Shown here: positions 5,696 through 8,862 of the stretch, in pieces
How positions within the stretch are numbered: position 1 is the stretch's first letter
How the letters are laid out: every line of letters starts with the position of its first letter
NCBI GenBank assembly: GCA_039028315.1
Contig: JBCCIH010000094.1
Span: 1-8,862, forward strand
Direction of reading: 5' to 3'
Length of the DNA stretch: 8,862 nt
From: Thermodesulfobacteriota bacterium
GTDB lineage: Bacteria > Desulfobacterota_D > UBA1144 > Nemesobacterales > UBA2774
Program-made: the position numbers and the translations under genes
Notes under the pieces: model-generated
The model's database searches: none
Seen by the model: the letters and a program-made list of their open reading frames with translations, nothing else
Told to the model about the DNA's origin: nothing

Positions 5696-6750
5696 ACAAA
5701 GGAAACTTAATGAACAATACCAAAACAAGGAGGAAAGGTTCAATGCTACAGGATAGTTTATCCAAATTAAAGTACTTTTTAGTGCTTGCTTTTCTTTTAG
5801 TAGTTCCTATGCAGGCAATGGGTCAAAGCTTTGATTATTTACCAATAGTTGACCAGACTGACACAGGAGTAGACAGACTTGTTGTACCGTTTGATACAAG
5901 AGAAAGGGATACCTTTATACAGGTAACCAACACTGCATCAGAAAAGGTCAACATTCATGTGCAGGTTTTCGACGTTAATTCTATCTTCAGAGAGTGCGAA
6001 GAGTGTAACTTCGATGACATGCTTACTGAAAACGACACCCATGTTTATGATGTAGAAAACATGGTAACCAATTCCGGCCCAGGCATCACAAACGGTGGTG
6101 AGGAAGAATGTAGCCGTCCAGCGGGTACATACGGATTTGTAGTTATCTCACTTGAGGCTGGATTCCCAAGATCATCACTAATTGGTATGTTTAGAATTAT
6201 TGATGAGGCTGGTTATGAGTACAGAGCTAACGCTGCTGGTACTGAAGATACAATCTTCCAGGATATTAGTCAGGGAATGGTTGTTAACTTTAGCCGTGCA
6301 AACGGTCATAACTTAGCAGATCTCATTGGTATAACTTATCGCCCTGAAAATGAGCGTTCAGTTTCTGCAGCTCCAAACATTATAACAACGTTTGGTAGTC
6401 AAAGCCCATTTGATGAGGTCTTAATTTGGGACGAAGATGAAGATGATACTTCATGTAGCCCGACAACATTCGCTTGTGCTGTTGGTGAGCTAAACAGAGG
6501 TATTGATGACTCTTTACCTAACAGTAGAGGTCAGCTCAACAGAGTTTGTTCCGACAACGTTCTAAGCAACAACATCGCTGGTTGGTTAGACCTACCATTC
6601 TCAGGATTTACCTGTGCTGGAGTTGAATGTAGAGCTCATTTTGTAGGTTATATTGGGCTTAACAACGGTGATGGAACAGGATCAATGGATTCCTGGTGGG
6701 AAGTTGGCGAACAAGAGATTCTAACTCTTGGCGGACCATCCATACAATAA
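5692..6750 (+). CDS. Secreted protein of unknown function, smaller member of a paralogous pair (no anchor)
   Basis: I do not recognise this 352-residue protein. An N-terminal signal peptide is clear: a basic stretch (KTRRK), a hydrophobic core at about 27 to 41 and a likely cleavage at AMG|QS after residue 44. The mature part is acidic, predicted beta-rich, and has eight Cys (102, 105, 140, 255, 262, 286, 308, 313), suggesting disulfides. 'TFIQVTN' (74 to 80), the Cys pair with 'DTHVYDV' and 'TNSGPGI', and later 'YRP...DDTSC...C...RGIDD' (216 to 273) reappear in order in the downstream 672-residue protein. No membrane anchor or sorting tail is present, so it is likely released or held by partners. 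ATG 5692 was chosen because AAAGGAGG ends 6 nt before it; ATG 5686 touches that site. A second good site (AAGGAGG, 5727 to 5733) precedes ATG 5743, which would give a more usual signal peptide and 335 residues. Confidence 0.85.
   Translation: MNKGNLMNNTKTRRKGSMLQDSLSKLKYFLVLAFLLVVPMQAMGQSFDYLPIVDQTDTGVDRLVVPFDTRERDTFIQVTNTASEKVNIHVQVFDVNSIFRECEECNFDDMLTENDTHVYDVENMVTNSGPGITNGGEEECSRPAGTYGFVVISLEAGFPRSSLIGMFRIIDEAGYEYRANAAGTEDTIFQDISQGMVVNFSRANGHNLADLIGITYRPENERSVSAAPNIITTFGSQSPFDEVLIWDEDEDDTSCSPTTFACAVGELNRGIDDSLPNSRGQLNRVCSDNVLSNNIAGWLDLPFSGFTCAGVECRAHFVGYIGLNNGDGTGSMDSWWEVGEQEILTLGGPSIQ
5727..5733 (+). promoter_or_regulatory. Second, internal ribosome binding site in the first secreted gene
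   Basis: AAGGAGG lies 9 nt before the in-frame ATG 5743. Starting there would yield MLQDSLSKLKYFLVLAFLL, a compact signal peptide close in form to that of the neighbouring gene (MISKLRFSLIAVVMLVLL). It may be the main start, or an alternative giving two N-terminal forms that end as the same mature protein. Confidence 0.5.
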
Positions 6751-6770
6751 TCCTTTAAGGTGAAAACAAT

Positions 6771-6815
6771 ATGATTTGTGAACATATAACAAAATTTGAA
6801 AAGGAGGATAAATAA
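6771..6815 (+). CDS. Possible 14-codon minicistron abutting the second secreted gene
   Basis: ATG 6771, with AAGGTGA 7 nt before it, opens the frame MICEHITKFEKEDK and stops with TAA at 6813 to 6815, immediately before the ATG of the 672-residue gene. Its last codons cover that gene's ribosome binding site. It fills most of the 65-nt gap between the two secreted genes. Too short to call a protein; a translational coupling role is inferred from position only. Confidence 0.22.
   Translation: MICEHITKFEKEDK
6796..6808 (+). promoter_or_regulatory. Ribosome binding site of the anchored secreted protein
   Basis: TTGAAAAGGAGGA contains AAGGAGG ending 8 nt before ATG 6816 and is nearly identical to the sites at 5675 to 5686 and 5488 to 5498. 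Confidence 0.75.
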
Positions 6816-8834
6816 ATGATAAGCAAGTTAAGGTTTTCATTAATAGCTGTTGTGATGCTTGTCCTTTTAGGGTTTGGTTTTCAAAACCAGGCGCAAGGCC
6901 AAGTAGGGCTAAACGGTTTGTTTTGCCCAGCTATTCCACACACTACAGGAATCTTACAAACTGAGATCGTAGGAAGTGGAACTGTAATGCCTAATTTTAC
7001 TGGATCTTTAATTGGTACAGTAGAGAATTCAGGTGCAGACGCTGTTGCCGGACTTGATTGGCAGCACGTTGACGAAACTGAAACAAGAACACCAACACCA
7101 ACAAACGAAACTGGATCACAGTTAGTTTCATGGTGGACACAGGTAGACGGAAGAAACACATATCTTCAGGTTACTAATGCAAGTGATAACGTAAGCAACG
7201 AGTTCTTCTCAGGAGATCTTGAGGTTCACGTTCGTATACATAACGAAGATTGTGTAGAAATCAGAGACTTCTGTGATACATACACAGGATATGACACACA
7301 CGAATATAACTTTGGCGACCTAGTTGCTAATAACGGTGCAGATATCGGTGATGCCAACCTTCAGGGAGTTGAGGGATGGCTAGTTGTTACCGCTGTAAAA
7401 GATTGTGGTACTTCTGCTGAAACAGCACTAGCTCACAACTATCTAGCTGGTCAGCTGATCGTTCACGATTCAGATGACTATCTATATGGTGTTAACACAT
7501 ATGCTAGACAAGCAATTTGTGATACCGTAGATATGAGAATCCCAGTGAACAGAGTTCCTAATCCAAGCTTTGGAACAGGAGCTTTCTCACCTTGGTCAGA
7601 GCCAGGTAACCAAACAAATAGCATTGCAGAGGTTATTGATCCTCTAGTTCAGCTAGTACCAATAGAGGCTACTCCTGGAAACTCTGAGTTCAGCCCATTT
7701 GTTGCTATGGTAATAAGTGCTGACACAAACAATGGCGGATCTTACACAGGTGGATCATTTACAAACCTAGAGGATACAACTTTGATCGACGTAGGCGCTG
7801 GAGACGATAATGTATCTATACTAGAAAGTGGTGATATAACTGTTCTAGGTGCTCCTAACAGTGATTCACAGACTCTTTCATATAACCTTCAGTTTTATGG
7901 AGGAATGGACGATACTTGCCAGAGCTACGCTGTAGTTGCTCTTATTAACAACGCTACAGATACAGTAGTAGACGCAAACTGCTATCAGGCTGGCGGAGTT
8001 GCTGGTGATGCTTTTGATAATCCAGCTTGGGGTTGTGCAGTTATTCCGTTAATCGCTAATTCAGGAGCTGGTATAACACTTAGCGGTCAGACATATGATT
8101 TCTTCGGCCGTACAGGTTATGAACTTAACGAAACACTAAGCACTAACGGAACAGGAACATTTACACTTCAGGTAATCACAGGTCAAACAAGTGGATGTGC
8201 TGCTCCAGAGGATTCAGTTGCTGCTACAGTTAACAACTTCATCCTTAATGGAACAAACATTGAGTCAGAGTCTTGCCAATTCCCAGACAATCCTTCAGAA
8301 GCTGGATGTCTAAATGGTGAAGACTATGCTAAGCTTGATACAATCAGACCAGAAACACTTTATGGTCTATTCAACATTCTTCCTGGCAATGTTCAGGCAG
8401 GAGCTGATGTTGTACATATCAACTTTGCTGACGTATATGGACCTCCATACAGACCAGTTGCTGCATTCTCAAACGTATTCGTAGGTATCTATGATGACCT
8501 TGAGGATTTCCAGAGCTGTGGAGACGCAACAGTATGTTTCGAAAGATTAGGTATAGATGATGCTTTAGTTCTAAGCGACAACTTTAACCCAGCAACACCT
8601 ACACCTACACCTCCACCTCCAACAACTGTGCCACCTACAATCACACCTACAACACCACCGCCAACAACAGTACCACCTACAGCAACACCAACACCAGGTG
8701 GAGGCGGAAGTAGTAGTTGTGCTATCGCTGGAAGCCCAGTTCAGCTTGGAACAGCATTGGCTAACGTACTTATACCTCTAGTACCTGTAGCCTTCGCATT
8801 CGGAGTTAGAGCTGTAAGAAGAAGAAAGAAATAA
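6816..8834 (+). CDS. Secreted, surface-anchored protein of unknown function with Pro/Thr linker and Cys-type C-terminal sorting tail
   Basis: I do not recognise the 672-residue protein as a known family. It has a signal peptide (core about 8 to 22, likely cleavage AQG|QV after 28). A beta-rich block at about 103 to 235 contains 'TYLQVTN' (115 to 121), a Cys pair (146, 153), 'DTHEYNFGDLVANNGADI' and 'GWLVVTAV', matching the upstream protein. A long insertion (about 245 to 510) with seven Cys follows, then a second shared block (534 to 588: HINF, YRP, SC...C, GIDD). Residues 592 to 627 form a Pro/Thr linker with two PPPTTVPPT copies. The tail is GGGGSSSC (Cys635), a hydrophobic segment 643 to 664 with Asn650, Pro654 and Pro657, then RAVRRRKK. 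This architecture fits C-terminal sorting signals with an invariant Cys, so processing and lipid or wall attachment is inferred. It lies 65 nt after the smaller paralogue, probably in the same operon. Confidence 0.88.
   Translation: MISKLRFSLIAVVMLVLLGFGFQNQAQGQVGLNGLFCPAIPHTTGILQTEIVGSGTVMPNFTGSLIGTVENSGADAVAGLDWQHVDETETRTPTPTNETGSQLVSWWTQVDGRNTYLQVTNASDNVSNEFFSGDLEVHVRIHNEDCVEIRDFCDTYTGYDTHEYNFGDLVANNGADIGDANLQGVEGWLVVTAVKDCGTSAETALAHNYLAGQLIVHDSDDYLYGVNTYARQAICDTVDMRIPVNRVPNPSFGTGAFSPWSEPGNQTNSIAEVIDPLVQLVPIEATPGNSEFSPFVAMVISADTNNGGSYTGGSFTNLEDTTLIDVGAGDDNVSILESGDITVLGAPNSDSQTLSYNLQFYGGMDDTCQSYAVVALINNATDTVVDANCYQAGGVAGDAFDNPAWGCAVIPLIANSGAGITLSGQTYDFFGRTGYELNETLSTNGTGTFTLQVITGQTSGCAAPEDSVAATVNNFILNGTNIESESCQFPDNPSEAGCLNGEDYAKLDTIRPETLYGLFNILPGNVQAGADVVHINFADVYGPPYRPVAAFSNVFVGIYDDLEDFQSCGDATVCFERLGIDDALVLSDNFNPATPTPTPPPPTTVPPTITPTTPPPTTVPPTATPTPGGGGSSSCAIAGSPVQLGTALANVLIPLVPVAFAFGVRAVRRRKK
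8613..8696 (+). repeat. Two-copy 42-bp tandem repeat encoding the Pro/Thr linker
   Basis: Residues 600 to 613 and 614 to 627 both begin PPPTTVPPT and continue with T- and P-rich sequence, giving a 14-residue (42-nt) period. At DNA level the copies differ at several third positions. Such linkers usually lift a domain away from the envelope, and the repeat may vary in copy number between strains. Confidence 0.6.
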
Positions 8835-8862
8835 GATAAAATAGATAACAATTATTGGTGGC

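Noticed and set aside
6881..7159. Minus-strand 92-codon frame opposite the anchored secreted protein
   Set aside because: Antisense to the coding region and signal-peptide end of a well-supported gene; no promoter or ribosome binding site seen.

Overview
The window looks like a piece of chromosome from an AT-rich, diderm-type bacterium. The sequence alone does not fix the taxon. The clues are a large exported S41 protease with CARDB/Ig-like domains of the kind found in Deltaproteobacteria-like lineages, a C-terminal Cys/hydrophobic/Arg-rich sorting tail, standard sigma70-type promoters and strong AGGAGG ribosome binding sites. A deep-branching lineage near the former Deltaproteobacteria is my guess, not a result. 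No IS element, integrase, phage gene, CRISPR array, tRNA or rRNA was seen.

Layout: two divergent transcription units lie either side of a gene-poor spacer of about 0.9 kb. The left unit reads on the minus strand from about 4.9 kb to the window start. It encodes an exported S41 C-terminal processing peptidase (979 aa), a DppB/OppB-type ABC permease with a TTG start 13 nt after the peptidase stop, tRNA pseudouridine synthase TruA with a GTG start 2 nt after the permease stop, and the first 35 codons of a fumarylacetoacetate hydrolase-family protein. The spacing suggests one operon for the first three genes. A perfect TATAAT lies upstream of the peptidase. A 21-bp near-perfect palindrome lies between that hexamer and the start codon.

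The right unit reads on the plus strand and carries two secreted proteins (352 and 672 aa) that I do not recognise. They appear paralogous: an 'IQVTN/LQVTN' beta-rich block with a Cys pair, and a later 'YRP...SC...C...GIDD' block, occur in both in the same order. The larger one has a roughly 270-residue insertion between the blocks, a Pro/Thr linker and a tail (GGGG-SSSC, hydrophobic segment, RRRKK) resembling a Cys-type protein-sorting signal. The smaller one has no anchor. This suggests one surface-attached and one released member of a cell-surface system.

Control region of the right unit: two almost identical promoters (TTGACA, 17 nt, TGTAAT, both with an extended TG motif) lie 103 bp apart. 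They are followed by a purine-rich leader with repeated TTGAA(A)AGGAGGA initiation sites and several tiny ORFs. One tiny ORF ends on the start codon of the first secreted gene, and another ends immediately before the second. The most notable parts of the window are this secreted pair with its sorting tail and its leader of tandem promoters and minicistrons.
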